Part shown: piece after piece, positions 44,404-57,146 of the stretch
Numbering within the stretch: the first letter of the stretch is position 1
Layout: each line of letters opens with the position of its first letter
Source of the DNA: Curtobacterium sp. 9128
GTDB taxonomy: Bacteria; Actinomycetota; Actinomycetes; Actinomycetales; Microbacteriaceae
NCBI RefSeq assembly: GCF_900086645.1
Contig: NZ_LT576451.1
Location: forward strand, 1,488,001 to 1,552,000
Direction of reading: 5' to 3'
Length of the DNA stretch: 64,000 bases
Notes under the pieces: generated by a model
The model's database searches: none
What the model was told of the DNA's origin: nothing
What the model saw: only the letters and a program-made list of their open reading frames with translations
Made by a program: the position numbers and the translations under genes

Positions 44404-44882
44404 GCCGTCTTCATGATGTCGGCCGTGAAGTTCTGCACGCGCTGCAGGAGTGCTTCGCCCCGCATGGCGATGGTCGCCGGCGGGTTCAGGTGCGGGGGAG
44501 CGGTCCGGATGAGCATCGAGCACCCGAGGTCCTCGCAGATGTAGGACCCGATGGTGTTGCCGTTGCGGCCGGACTCGCCGGCGCGCGCCGCCGAGAACAG
44601 GCGGACCTGCGTGGCGGGCTGCGGCGAGTGGCAGAACGAGCACATCGCGGCGATGCCCGGGCGGAGCGACCCGCCGGCCGAACGCACCACGATCCCGACG
44701 GCGACACCGTCGATCCAGGACACGATGTACCCGCGCCGGGCCGCCTGGGGGTCGCGCCAGCCGAGGAACTCGCGCTCGTCCCAGAGCATCTCGTGCAGCC
44801 CCGGGATCGGGAGCTGGGCGAGCTCGTCCGGGGTGGCGTTGACGAACGACGATCGGATGTCTGCTTCGGTCAGTGGTTTCAC
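44400..44882 (-). CDS. FBP-domain (FusB-like) elongation factor G-binding protein
   Basis: A 160-residue protein with a C-terminal four-cysteine zinc finger: Cys81-x2-Cys84 (CSFCHS) and Cys116-x4-Cys121 (CEDLGC), and the LFSAARAGESGRNGNT loop between them. These match the FBP family, whose best-studied member FusB binds EF-G and releases it from fusidic-acid-stalled ribosomes. A housekeeping role in ribosome rescue is likely here. GTG 44882; TAGGGT lies 9 nt upstream. Confidence 0.85.
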   Translation of the reverse strand: MKPLTEADIRSSFVNATPDELAQLPIPGLHEMLWDEREFLGWRDPQAARRGYIVSWIDGVAVGIVVRSAGGSLRPGIAAMCSFCHSPQPATQVRLFSAARAGESGRNGNTIGSYICEDLGCSMLIRTAPPHLNPPATIAMRGEALLQRVQNFTADIMKTA

Positions 44883-44922
44883 GGTGCGAACACCCTATGC
44901 CTCGCCTCCGACAGACGGTCCG

Positions 44923-45648
44923 TCAGCCCAGCCTGGAGGCCCGGATCACCGCGAGCGCGCTCGTCTCGTCCGCCACCAGGACGGCTCGACGCACCGCGTC
45001 GCGTCCGGTACGGCGCGCGGCCGCGTCGTCCGCGGCGAACTCGACGAGGACGCGTGTCGATCGCGCCATCGCGCGCGCACCGGGGATCCACGGGACCGCA
45101 CGCTCGATCGATTCGGCGACCGCGACGACGGCCGCGTGGCGCTGCTGCAGGTGGGCGCGTTCGTGGGCGACCACTGCCTCCAGTTCGTCGGTCCGCAACC
45201 GGTCTGCGAGACCGGTGCTGACCAGCACCCCGCCGCTCCGGCCGGGGACGGCGCAGGCGAGCGCGTGCTCCGCCTCGACGACCGCGACCAGCGTGCCGTC
45301 GATCTCGCGGTGCGGGGCGACGCCTGAGCGCATCGCCTCGCGGACGGCCTGGTGCTCCGGGCCCGGCCGGACGCGCACGGCGACGACGAAGGCGAGCACG
45401 GCCAGCACGGCGACCCCGATGTTGAGGCCGTGCGTCGGAGAAGCGCCGAACGTGATCGGGCGGTTCGCGAGCACGACGAGGGTGATGCCGGCGACGAAGC
45501 CGAGTGCGCCGAGGAGGACGGCGACCGACCAGCTCAGGAGCGCGGTGCGGGGGCGGTCGATCGTCCAGGCGGAGCGGGTCAGGATGCGGGGCGCGACGAC
45601 CACGACGGCCAACGCCAGCACGATGAGCACGATGCCGGTGATCACCAC
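44923..45648 (-). CDS. M56-family membrane metallopeptidase (BlaR1/MecR1-like, truncated form)
   Basis: A 241-residue protein with three or four membrane helices (about 1-20, 34-60, 74-92) followed by an M56 zinc-peptidase domain, motif HERAH at 162-166 (His162, Glu163, His166). Unlike BlaR1 it has no penicillin-binding sensor domain. The BlaI-like repressor gene lies directly upstream on the same strand, 37 bp away, so the peptidase may cleave or control it. Confidence 0.88.
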   Translation of the reverse strand: MVITGIVLIVLALAVVVVAPRILTRSAWTIDRPRTALLSWSVAVLLGALGFVAGITLVVLANRPITFGASPTHGLNIGVAVLAVLAFVVAVRVRPGPEHQAVREAMRSGVAPHREIDGTLVAVVEAEHALACAVPGRSGGVLVSTGLADRLRTDELEAVVAHERAHLQQRHAAVVAVAESIERAVPWIPGARAMARSTRVLVEFAADDAAARRTGRDAVRRAVLVADETSALAVIRASRLG

Positions 45649-45685
45649 GTCGCTGTCGCCATGCTCGTCGTGTTCTGGCTCGTCG

Positions 45686-46063
45686 TCAGGATCGGGCGCG
45701 GGCGTCGAGTGCCCGGCGGATGACGTCGAGGTCGTCGGAGGCGAGCGAGCCGGTGAACTGCAGCAGCGCCGCTTCGCGGTCGGACGCCGCTGCGAGCGCG
45801 GTCGACATGAGCGACGCGGTCTGCTCTTCCCGGCTGTGGGTGGCGCGGAAGGTCAGGGGTGCCTCGGTGTGCTGCTGCCGCTCGACCGTGCCCTTGCGGC
45901 CGAGCCGGTCGAGCACGGTGAGGACGGTCGTCAGCGCCGGTCGGGGCTCCGGGAAGGCGTCGAGCACCTGTCGTGCGGTGAGGCCCGAGTCGTCGGCGGA
46001 CCAGAGCGCGTCGAGCACCGCCTGCTCGAGCTGCCCGCGGGGGCGCTGTCTCTGTCCTGCCAC
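45686..46063 (-). CDS. BlaI/MecI-family transcriptional repressor
   Basis: A 125-residue winged-helix repressor: EQAVLDALWSADDSGLTARQVLDAF and RPALTTVLTVLDRLGRKGTVER (about 40-61) form the DNA-binding unit; the C-terminal helices dimerise. With the M56 peptidase it forms a BlaI/BlaR-type pair common in Actinobacteria, where antibiotic sensing is not assured. TAGAGT (46070-46075, minus strand) is 6 nt before GTG 46063. Confidence 0.92.
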   Translation of the reverse strand: MAGQRQRPRGQLEQAVLDALWSADDSGLTARQVLDAFPEPRPALTTVLTVLDRLGRKGTVERQQHTEAPLTFRATHSREEQTASLMSTALAAASDREAALLQFTGSLASDDLDVIRRALDARARS

Positions 46064-46093
46064 CAGGCCACTCTACGAGATGTCGAAGCGGTC

Positions 46094-46107
46094 GTGGCAC
46101 GTGTCAC
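46094..46107. promoter_or_regulatory. Candidate BlaI operator
   Basis: GTGGCACGTGTCAC is a near-perfect dyad (12 of 14 positions) overlapping where the -35 of the blaI promoter should lie, about 17-22 bp from its -10 at 46070-46075. A site for autorepression is inferred. Confidence 0.45.
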
Positions 46108-46164
46108 ATGCCCGTAACGCGATCTCGGTAAGCTTCCCGCGGACAACAGAACATCGAGGCCGAC

Positions 46165-46392
46165 CACCCGCCGCGGGAGACGTCGTGCCGGCCACCGCTC
46201 GCCGGTGGTCGCGCGACACCGAAGGAGCATCCTCCCCGCCAATCTCTCAGGTCCAACACCGCAGCGGACAGGCCACTCTGAAAAGCAGGCGCTCCTCCAC
46301 CCTCCGGGTGCGGAACGGCTCGCCCACGGTGAAAGCCGCCGGACCTCACGGGCCGCGGTGAAACTCTCAGGCCCATGACAGAGGGGGAGTTC
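46165..46392 (+). ncRNA. Tandem glycine riboswitch
   Basis: Two successive glycine aptamers. Aptamer I starts near CGGGAGA (46174) and includes CACCGAAGGAGCA, CAATCTCTCAGG and GCGGACAGG, closing near CACTCTGAAAAGCAGG. Aptamer II includes CACGGTGAAAGCCG, GGTGAAACTCTCAGG and ends GACAGAGGGGGAG (46378-46389). It sits 50 bp before gcvT and fits the usual genetic-ON control of glycine cleavage. A TAAGCT -10 (46129-46134) lies just before it. Confidence 0.95.
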
Positions 46393-46441
46393 GCGCCCGG
46401 CGATCGTCGTCGGGGGCTGCCCGACCTCGGGAGAACTCCGC

Positions 46442-47602
<1,161 letters not shown>

Positions 47603-47607
47603 CCGTC

Positions 47608-47981
47608 ATGACCGACCAGAGCGCACTGCAGTACACCAAGGACCACGAGTGGCTGCTCGTCGAGGGTGACGTCGTCACCGTCGGCATCACCGACCACGCC
47701 GCCGAACAGCTCGGTGACGTCGTGTACGTCGAGCTGCCGGCCGTCGGCACCGCCACCACCGCCGGTGAGCAGCTCGGCGAGATCGAGTCGACCAAGAGCG
47801 TCGGCGAGCTCTTCGCGCCGATCGAGGGCGAGGTCGTCGAGGTCAACGACGCCGTCGTCGACGCGCCCGACACCGTGAACCAGGACCCGTTCGGTGCCGG
47901 CTGGCTCGTGAAGATCAAGGTCGAGGGCACGGACTTCCCCGAGGACCTCATGGACCACGACACGTACCGGGCGTCCATCGC

Positions 47982-47985
<4 letters not shown>
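47608..47985 (+). CDS. gcvH: Glycine cleavage system H protein
   Basis: A 125-residue lipoyl carrier. The lipoyl lysine is Lys63 in IESTKSVGE, within a barrel-sandwich hybrid fold. It shuttles the aminomethyl group between GcvP and GcvT. It follows gcvT after 5 bp and overlaps gcvP by 4 nt. Confidence 0.97.
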
Positions 47986-50906
<2,921 letters not shown>

Positions 50907-50921
50907 ACCCCGTCCACACGT

Positions 50922-50956
50922 CGACGGCCCCGGAGCATCTCGCTCCGGGGCCGTCG
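50922..50956 (+). terminator. Terminator of the gcv operon
   Basis: A perfect 15-bp stem (50922-50936 with 50942-50956; CGACGGCCCCGGAGC) with a 5-nt ATCTC loop, starting 16 bp after the gcvP stop and followed by TCGTGTGCCCTT. No true U-run. Confidence 0.8.
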
Positions 50957-51061
50957 TCGTGTGCCCTTGCGGGTGCGGGTGCGGGTGCGGGGAGCGGGGG
51001 CGGGGAGCGGGAACGGGGGCGGCGTGCGGTGTCCGTCCGTGTCCGTCGGCGTTTTCGACCT

Positions 51062-51178
51062 GGAACGACACTCTCGCTGTCGTACGACAGCGATCCTGTC
51101 GTTCCTTGCGGACGCTGCCTTTTGTGCACGCGCAGAAGCGACACCTTCGTCGTCGTACGACAGCGGTGTTGTCGTTCC
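51062..51178. repeat. TCGTACGA palindrome array
   Basis: An 18-bp palindrome CGCTGTCGTACGACAGCG (51075-51092) lies inside an outer 9-bp inverted pair GGAACGACA/TGTCGTTCC (51062-51070, 51097-51105). A second, incomplete copy of the right part, TCGTACGACAGCG-N4-TGTCGTTCC, lies at about 51153-51178. Nested inverted plus direct repeats, comparable with the other intergenic arrays but with unrelated sequence. Confidence 0.7.
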
Positions 51179-51488
51179 GAGTCCGCGCCACCACCCTCAC
51201 CTCCCTGCCCTCGAACCCCCTACCACGCCCCCGACACACGGTGGAGCGGTCCGATTCGTCCAAGCGGTGGATCATTGCGTCCAGACGCCGCACAGCCCAC
51301 ACATGGGGTCGGGCATGTCATGCCCGCCGAAACGCGGACACGAGCCTCCGTGACATGACCCCCGAAGAGGTGGCACACTGCGAGGAACTGTTCCGATGCG
51401 CAACGAAGATGATGCAGATGCAACAATCCAGCATGTTGTGCCGTGAAACGCGCATATCTTGCAGCATCTCGCAAGGATCATGCAAGTT

Positions 51489-51550
51489 GGTTACCAGCGT
51501 GTAACCGTTCGTTCCAGGGTTTGGCGGGTTCTCAGCGCACTGCCTACAGT
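51489..51550 (+). promoter_or_regulatory. Promoter and operator-like dyad of the first peptide ABC operon
   Basis: -35 TTGGCG (51521-51526), 18-bp spacer, -10 TACAGT (51545-51550). Fourteen bases upstream of the -35 lies GGTTAC-N6-GTAACC (51489-51506), a dyad suitable for an activator or repressor. After the start, the 5' UTR folds as a hairpin (about 51562-51595: ACGCGCCTGGC with GTGCCGGGCGCGT) just before the ribosome binding site. Confidence 0.6.
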
Positions 51551-51615
51551 GCAAAGGTCAAACGCGCCTGGCGACACCTCTGTGCCGGGCGCGTCCCATG
51601 CACCAGGAGGAACTC

Positions 51616-53247
51616 TTGATCAAGAAGCGCGCTGGGCTCGCAGCCCTCGCCGTGCTCGGGGCCACAGCAATCGCCCTGGCCGGCTGCTCCAGCAACAGTG
51701 GTAGCGGCAGCAACTCGGGCTCCGGCTCGACGAACGCGAACGGCATCGTCACCACCAACGGCAGCGAGCCCCAGAACCCGCTCATCCCCTCGAACACCAC
51801 CGAGACCGGTGGTGGCAAGATCATCAACTCGATCTTCGAGGGACTCCGCTCCTACGACGCCGACGGCAAGCCGGTGAACGAGGTCGCGAAGAGCATCACC
51901 ACCGACGACTCGAAGACGTTCGACATCAAGCTCAACACGGGCTGGAAGTTCACGAACGGCGAGAAGATCACCGCAGAGTCCTTCACGAAGGCGTGGAACT
52001 GGGCGGCGCAGAAGTCGAACGCCCAGGGCGCGAGCTACTACTTCGAGAACATCGAGGGCTACAGCGCCGACGCTGACTCCGAGCTCACGGGCCTCAAGGT
52101 CAAGAGCGACGACGAGTTCACCGTCACCCTGAAGTCCCCGCAGTCGGACTTCCCGCTGTCGCTCGGTTACTCGGCGTTCGTGCCGCTGCCGTCGTCGTTC
52201 TACGACGACCCCAAGGCGTTCGGTGAGAACCCGATCGGCAACGGCCCGTACAAGCTGGCCAGCAAGAGCGCGTGGACGCACAACACGGACATCAAGCTCG
52301 TCACCAACAAGGACTACGAGGGCAAGCGCAAGCCGAAGAACGGTGGTCTGACGATCACGTTCTACACCTCGCAGGACACCGCGTACTCCGACGCGCAGGG
52401 TGGCAACCTCGACATCCTCGACGCCGTGCCGGACAGCGCGTTCGCGAACTACAAGTCGGACTTCCCCGACTCGAACGTGAACCAGCCGGCCGCGATCTTC
52501 CAGGGCATCTACCTGCCCTACTACCTCGACCACTGGAAGGGCGAGGAGGGCAAGCTCCGTCGCGAGGCGGTGTCGATGTCCATCAACCGCAAGCAGATCA
52601 CCTCGAAGATCTTCGACGGCACCCGTACGCCGGCCAGCGACTTCACCTCGCCGGTCATCGACGGCTGGTCGAAGGACCTCAAGGGTTCCGACGTCCTGGA
52701 CTACAACAAGTCCGAGGCGAAGAAGCTCTGGGCCGAGGCCGACAAGATCTCGCCGTACAACGACACCCTCACCATCTCGTACAACGCCGACGGCGGGCAC
52801 GAGGCGTGGGTGACCGCGGTCACGAACAGCATCTCCAACACCCTGGGCATCAAGGCCGAGGGCAAGGCGTACCCGACCTTCCAGGAAGCGCTGGACGTCC
52901 AGACGAACGACAAGCTCACGGGCGGTAGCCGCACCGGTTGGCAGGCCGACTACCCGTCGCTGTACAACTTCCTCGGCCCGACCATGGGCGAGGGCTCGTC
53001 GAACAACTACTCGCGCTACGACTCGACCGAGTTCAACGACCTGCTCAAGCAGGGCCAGTCGGCCGACAGCGTCGAGGCGGGCAACAAGATCTTCGACCAG
53101 GCCCAGGAGCTCCTGCTCAAGGACCTGCCGGAGATCCCCCTCTGGTACTCGAACGTGACCGGTGTGTGGTCCGCTGACAACGTGTCGAACGTCAAGTTCG
53201 GCTGGGACTCGGTGCCGCTCTACTACGACGTCGAGGTCAAGAAGTAA
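51616..53247 (+). CDS. Peptide ABC transporter substrate-binding lipoprotein
   Basis: A 543-residue family-5 (OppA/DppA) binding protein. Signal peptide with lipobox LAGC (Cys about residue 24), a Ser/Gly/Asn-rich linker, then the two-lobed domain from about residue 45 (ANGIVTTNGSEPQNPLIPS). A TTG start at 51616 is preferred: AGGAGG (51605-51610) lies 5 nt upstream, while the upstream ATG overlaps that site and would add six non-signal residues. First gene of an importer operon. Confidence 0.93.
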   Translation: MIKKRAGLAALAVLGATAIALAGCSSNSGSGSNSGSGSTNANGIVTTNGSEPQNPLIPSNTTETGGGKIINSIFEGLRSYDADGKPVNEVAKSITTDDSKTFDIKLNTGWKFTNGEKITAESFTKAWNWAAQKSNAQGASYYFENIEGYSADADSELTGLKVKSDDEFTVTLKSPQSDFPLSLGYSAFVPLPSSFYDDPKAFGENPIGNGPYKLASKSAWTHNTDIKLVTNKDYEGKRKPKNGGLTITFYTSQDTAYSDAQGGNLDILDAVPDSAFANYKSDFPDSNVNQPAAIFQGIYLPYYLDHWKGEEGKLRREAVSMSINRKQITSKIFDGTRTPASDFTSPVIDGWSKDLKGSDVLDYNKSEAKKLWAEADKISPYNDTLTISYNADGGHEAWVTAVTNSISNTLGIKAEGKAYPTFQEALDVQTNDKLTGGSRTGWQADYPSLYNFLGPTMGEGSSNNYSRYDSTEFNDLLKQGQSADSVEAGNKIFDQAQELLLKDLPEIPLWYSNVTGVWSADNVSNVKFGWDSVPLYYDVEVKK

Positions 53248-53290
53248 CGAACTGATCGCAGGTATCCTGCATCAGCAGCAACACCACCGG

Positions 53291-53327
53291 ACGGGGGTTC
53301 GGGGACGATCAGTCCTCGGGCCCCCGT
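53291..53327 (+). terminator. Hairpin between binding-protein and permease genes
   Basis: ACGGGGG (53291-53297) pairs with CCCCCGT (53321-53327), extended inward by CGGGGAC with GTCCTCG (one mismatch). In the 219-bp gap after the binding-protein gene; such hairpins often stabilise the upstream mRNA and thin out transcription into permease genes, giving excess binding protein. No other ORF is evident in the gap. Confidence 0.6.
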
Positions 53328-53466
53328 ACCGCGGCGGCACACCCTCCCCCCACGACCCAAGCGGGCGCCGCCTCCCGCGCCGGGCAGCCGTGTCAACTCA
53401 CGCGACGTCCACCCACGACGAAATGACTGTGATCCACATGCTCGCTCCGAACCAGGCGGAGATCTG

Positions 53467-54396
53467 ATGCTCTGGTACCTCGGGAAGCGCCTCCTGCAGC
53501 TGATCCCCGTGTTCTTCGGTGCCACGTTCCTCATCTACCTGATGGTGTTCCTCCTCCCCGGAGACCCCATCGCCGCGCTCTTCGGCGACCACCAGCCGTC
53601 GCCCCAGGTCATCGAACAGATCCGCGCGCAGTACAACCTCGACAAGCCGTTCATCGTCCAGTACCTGCTGTGGATCGGCGGCGTGTTCCGCGGTGACCTC
53701 GGCGTGACGTACTCGGGCATCCCGGTCACCGAGCAGCTCGCGCAGGCGTTCCCGATCACGGCACGCCTCGCGATCCTCGCGCTGGTGTTCGAGTCGGTCG
53801 CCGGCATCATCGTCGGTGTCATCGCCGGCCTCCGGAAGGGCAAGCTCTTCGACGCCACCGCGCTCGTCGTCAGCCTGTTCCTCATCTCGATCCCGGTGTT
53901 CGTCATCGGCTTCGTCCTGCAGTACGGACTCGGCATCCAGCTCGGGCTGTTCCGTGCGACGGTCTCCGGTCAGGCGCCGTGGTCGGAGCTCGTGCTCCCC
54001 GCGATCGTCCTCGCGACCGGGTCGTTCGCCTACATCGTGCGACTCACCCGTGCCAGCGTCGCCGAGAACATGAGCGCCGACTTCGTGCGTACCGCCACGG
54101 CGAAGGGACTCCCGCGTCGCCGCGTCATCGGTGTGCACATCTTCCGGAACTCGCTCATCCCGGTGGTCACCTACCTCGGCATCGACATCGGCAACCTGAT
54201 GGTCGGCGCGATCGTGACCGAGGGCATCTTCAACATCCACGGCGTCGGCGGCACGGTCTACCAGGCCGTCAAGCTCGGCCAGGGTCCGACCGTCGTGTCG
54301 TTCGTCGCCGTGATGGTCATCATCTTCATGCTCGCCAACCTCCTGGTCGACCTGCTGTACGCCGTCCTGGACCCGAGGATCCGTTATGCCAAGTAA
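53467..54396 (+). CDS. ABC transporter permease (OppB/DppB type)
   Basis: A 309-residue inner-membrane permease with six predicted helices, N-terminal LGKRLLQLIPVFFGATFLIY, and the EAA-like loop SADFVRTATAKGLPRRRVIGVHI (about 198-220) that docks on the ATPase. It overlaps the next permease by 11 nt. Confidence 0.94.
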   Translation: MLWYLGKRLLQLIPVFFGATFLIYLMVFLLPGDPIAALFGDHQPSPQVIEQIRAQYNLDKPFIVQYLLWIGGVFRGDLGVTYSGIPVTEQLAQAFPITARLAILALVFESVAGIIVGVIAGLRKGKLFDATALVVSLFLISIPVFVIGFVLQYGLGIQLGLFRATVSGQAPWSELVLPAIVLATGSFAYIVRLTRASVAENMSADFVRTATAKGLPRRRVIGVHIFRNSLIPVVTYLGIDIGNLMVGAIVTEGIFNIHGVGGTVYQAVKLGQGPTVVSFVAVMVIIFMLANLLVDLLYAVLDPRIRYAK

Positions 54397-55336
54397 CACC
54401 GAATCGCGCTCGGCGACGCACTACGTCGCGCCGCTCGAGGAGACGCCGCTCCAGGCGATCGACAACGTCAACGAAGATGAGAAGACCCGGTCGCTCTGGA
54501 CCGACGCGTGGGACTCCATGCGCGTCCGTCCGATCTTCTGGGTGTCGAGCGTCCTGATCGTCCTGATCATCGCCGTCGCACTGGTGCCGGGTGTGTTCGC
54601 ACACGCCGACCCGCGTGCGTGCGACCTGTCGAACTCCGGGAAGGGCGGCAGCGCCGGCCACATCCTCGGCTACACGCGCCAGGGCTGCGACGTCTACTCC
54701 CGTGTCATCTACGGCACGCAGAACTCCCTGCTCGTCGGCCTCGTCGCGACGATCCTCGTGGTCATCGTCGGCGTGATCGTCGGCTCGCTCGCCGGTTTCT
54801 ACGGCGGATGGCTCGACTCCGTGGTGTCCCGCATCGGTGACATCTTCTTCTCGATCCCGACCGTCCTCGGCGCGATCGTGATCATGTCGAGCATCCCGCA
54901 GCGCAGCCCGTGGACGGTCGCACTCGTCCTCGCGGCGTTCGCGTGGCCACAGATCGCCCGCATCATGCGCGGTGCGGTGCTGTCCGCGAAGAACGCGGAC
55001 TACGTCACCGCATCGGCAGCACTCGGTGTGAGCCGGTTCAAGACGCTGATCCGCCACGTCATACCGAACTCGATCGCCCCGGTGATCGTCGTCGCGACCG
55101 TCTCGCTCGGCACGTTCATCGTCGCCGAGTCGACCCTGTCGTTCCTCGGGATCGGTCTGCCGCCGTCGTCGCTCAGCTGGGGCTACGACATCAACGCCGC
55201 GCAGCCGTCGCTCCGCACCAACCCGTCGACGATCTTCTGGCCGTCGCTCGCCCTGTCCATCACCGTGCTCGCGTTCCTCCTCCTCGGTGACGTGGTCCGC
55301 GACGCACTCGACCCGAAGGCGAGGGCCCGCCGATGA
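54386..55336 (+). CDS. ABC transporter permease (OppC/DppC type)
   Basis: A 316-residue permease with a cytosolic N-terminus of about 45 residues, six helices, and the coupling loop NADYVTASAALGVSRFKTLIRH (about 208-229). It pairs with the preceding permease as a heterodimer. ATGA overlap with the ATPase gene. Confidence 0.94.
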   Translation: MPSNTESRSATHYVAPLEETPLQAIDNVNEDEKTRSLWTDAWDSMRVRPIFWVSSVLIVLIIAVALVPGVFAHADPRACDLSNSGKGGSAGHILGYTRQGCDVYSRVIYGTQNSLLVGLVATILVVIVGVIVGSLAGFYGGWLDSVVSRIGDIFFSIPTVLGAIVIMSSIPQRSPWTVALVLAAFAWPQIARIMRGAVLSAKNADYVTASAALGVSRFKTLIRHVIPNSIAPVIVVATVSLGTFIVAESTLSFLGIGLPPSSLSWGYDINAAQPSLRTNPSTIFWPSLALSITVLAFLLLGDVVRDALDPKARARR

Positions 55337-57075
55337 GCGAGACGCTGACCGAGCCGACCGCGCGTCGCGCCAACGCGAACGGCGCGCCGCTCCTCGAGAT
55401 CTCCGGTCTCGAGATCGGCTTCAAGACCCAGAGCGGGTTCGTCCAGGCGGTCCGCGGTGTCGACTTCACCCTCGAGCAGGGTGAGCGACTCGCGATCGTC
55501 GGCGAGTCCGGTTCCGGCAAGTCCACGAGCGCCCAGGCGATCATCAAGCTGCTGCCCGGCGCCGGCCAGGTGACCGGCGGGTCGATCAAGTTCAACGGTC
55601 GCGAGCTCGTCGGCCTCTCCGACAAGGAGATGTCCGAGATCCGCGGCAAGGAGATCGGCTACGTCCCGCAGGACCCGATGTCGAACCTCAACCCGCTGTG
55701 GACCATCGGGTTCCAGGTCGAGGAAGCCATCCGTGCGAACGGCATGGCCACCGGCAAGAAGGCCGTGCGCGAGCGTGCGATCGAGGTCCTGAAGGAAGCG
55801 GGTCTCGGCGACGCCGCGAACCGTCTCAAGCAGTACCCGCACGAGTTCTCCGGCGGCATGCGGCAGCGCGTGCTCATCGGGATCGGCCTGTCGAGCCACC
55901 CGCAGCTGCTCATCGCCGACGAGCCGACGAGCGCGCTCGACGTGACCGTGCAGCGAGTCATCCTCGACCACCTCGAGACCCTGACCCGCGACTACGGCAC
56001 GAGCGTGCTCTTCATCACGCACGACCTCGGCCTCGCCGCCGAGCGTGCCGAGAAGCTCGTCGTGATGTACAAGGGGCAGGTCGTCGAGGCGGGTCCGTCG
56101 CAGGAGATCCTCGGCAACCCGCAGCACCCGTACACGCAGCGACTCGTCGCCGCGGCACCGTCCCTCGCCAGCCGCCGCATCCAGTCGAAGGTGCAGCACG
56201 AGAGCATCGCGATCTCGGACAGCGGCAGCGACGACGCCGAACTGATCGCACGCGCCCAGGAGCGCGAGCACCAGCCGGCCGAGGACCTCATCGTCGTCAA
56301 GAACCTGCAGAAGATCTACAAGCTGCGCGGCAAGAACCTCGCGTCGCGTGAGCTGAAGGCCGTCGACGACGTGTCGTTCTCGATCCCGAAGGGCACCACC
56401 ACGGCGCTCGTCGGTGAGTCCGGCTCGGGCAAGTCGACCGTCGCCAAGCTCGTGCTGCAGCTCGAGGGCATCACGAGCGGCACCGTCCAGTTCGACGGCA
56501 CCGACATCGGTGCGTTGAAGGGCAAGGAGCTCTTCGACTTCCGCCGCCGTGTGCAGCCCGTGTTCCAGGACCCGTACGGGTCGCTGGACCCGATGTACAA
56601 CGTCGGGAACACCATCGCGGAGCCGCTCGTCACGCACGGCGTCGGGGACAAGGCATCGCGTCGCGCTCGCGTGCGCGAGCTCCTCGACCAGGTGGCGCTG
56701 CCGTCCTCGATGGTGAACCGGTACCCGAACGAGCTCTCCGGCGGTCAGCGGCAGCGGATCGCCGTCGCGCGTGCGCTCGCGTTGAAGCCCGAGGTCATCG
56801 TGCTCGACGAGGCGGTCTCCGCGCTCGACGTGCTCGTGCAGGGCCAGATCCTCGAGCTCCTCACCGAGCTCCAGTCGGAACTCGGCCTGACGTACCTCTT
56901 CATCACGCACGACCTCGCCGTCGTCCGCCTCGTCGCGGACAACGTGTGTGTCATGCGCAAGGGACAGATCGTGGAGAAGGCGACGACCGACGAGGTCTTC
57001 GCCAACCCGCGGGAGCAGTACACCCGCGACCTGCTGGCCGCGATCCCGGGCGCCTCGTTCGAGTTCGGACGCTGA
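55333..57075 (+). CDS. Fused dipeptide ABC transporter ATPase (OppD-OppF)
   Basis: A 580-residue protein with two complete ABC ATPase domains: Walker A GESGSGKS at residue 57 and again at about 360; signatures FSGGMRQR (about 175) and LSGGQRQR (about 470). It replaces separate OppD and OppF proteins. Expected to energise the two permeases above. Confidence 0.95.
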   Translation: MSETLTEPTARRANANGAPLLEISGLEIGFKTQSGFVQAVRGVDFTLEQGERLAIVGESGSGKSTSAQAIIKLLPGAGQVTGGSIKFNGRELVGLSDKEMSEIRGKEIGYVPQDPMSNLNPLWTIGFQVEEAIRANGMATGKKAVRERAIEVLKEAGLGDAANRLKQYPHEFSGGMRQRVLIGIGLSSHPQLLIADEPTSALDVTVQRVILDHLETLTRDYGTSVLFITHDLGLAAERAEKLVVMYKGQVVEAGPSQEILGNPQHPYTQRLVAAAPSLASRRIQSKVQHESIAISDSGSDDAELIARAQEREHQPAEDLIVVKNLQKIYKLRGKNLASRELKAVDDVSFSIPKGTTTALVGESGSGKSTVAKLVLQLEGITSGTVQFDGTDIGALKGKELFDFRRRVQPVFQDPYGSLDPMYNVGNTIAEPLVTHGVGDKASRRARVRELLDQVALPSSMVNRYPNELSGGQRQRIAVARALALKPEVIVLDEAVSALDVLVQGQILELLTELQSELGLTYLFITHDLAVVRLVADNVCVMRKGQIVEKATTDEVFANPREQYTRDLLAAIPGASFEFGR

Positions 57076-57146
57076 GCCCCCGTTCACCGCACACGGAACG
57101 CGTCGCCCCGATGGGGCGGCGCGTTCCGCGTTTCCGCCCCGACCGG

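Larger units (their letters stand above)
50957..51615. other. Long intergenic region before the peptide-transporter operon
   Basis: About 660 bp. It holds GC-rich simple sequence (50970-51040), a TCGTACGA repeat array (51062-51178), a GGGCATG-T-CATGCCC palindrome (51311-51325), then a noticeably AT-richer stretch (about 51390-51560) with a dyad, a promoter and a 5'-UTR hairpin for the binding-protein gene. A Cys-rich 49-codon frame (51355-51504) is possible but unproven. Confidence 0.6.
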
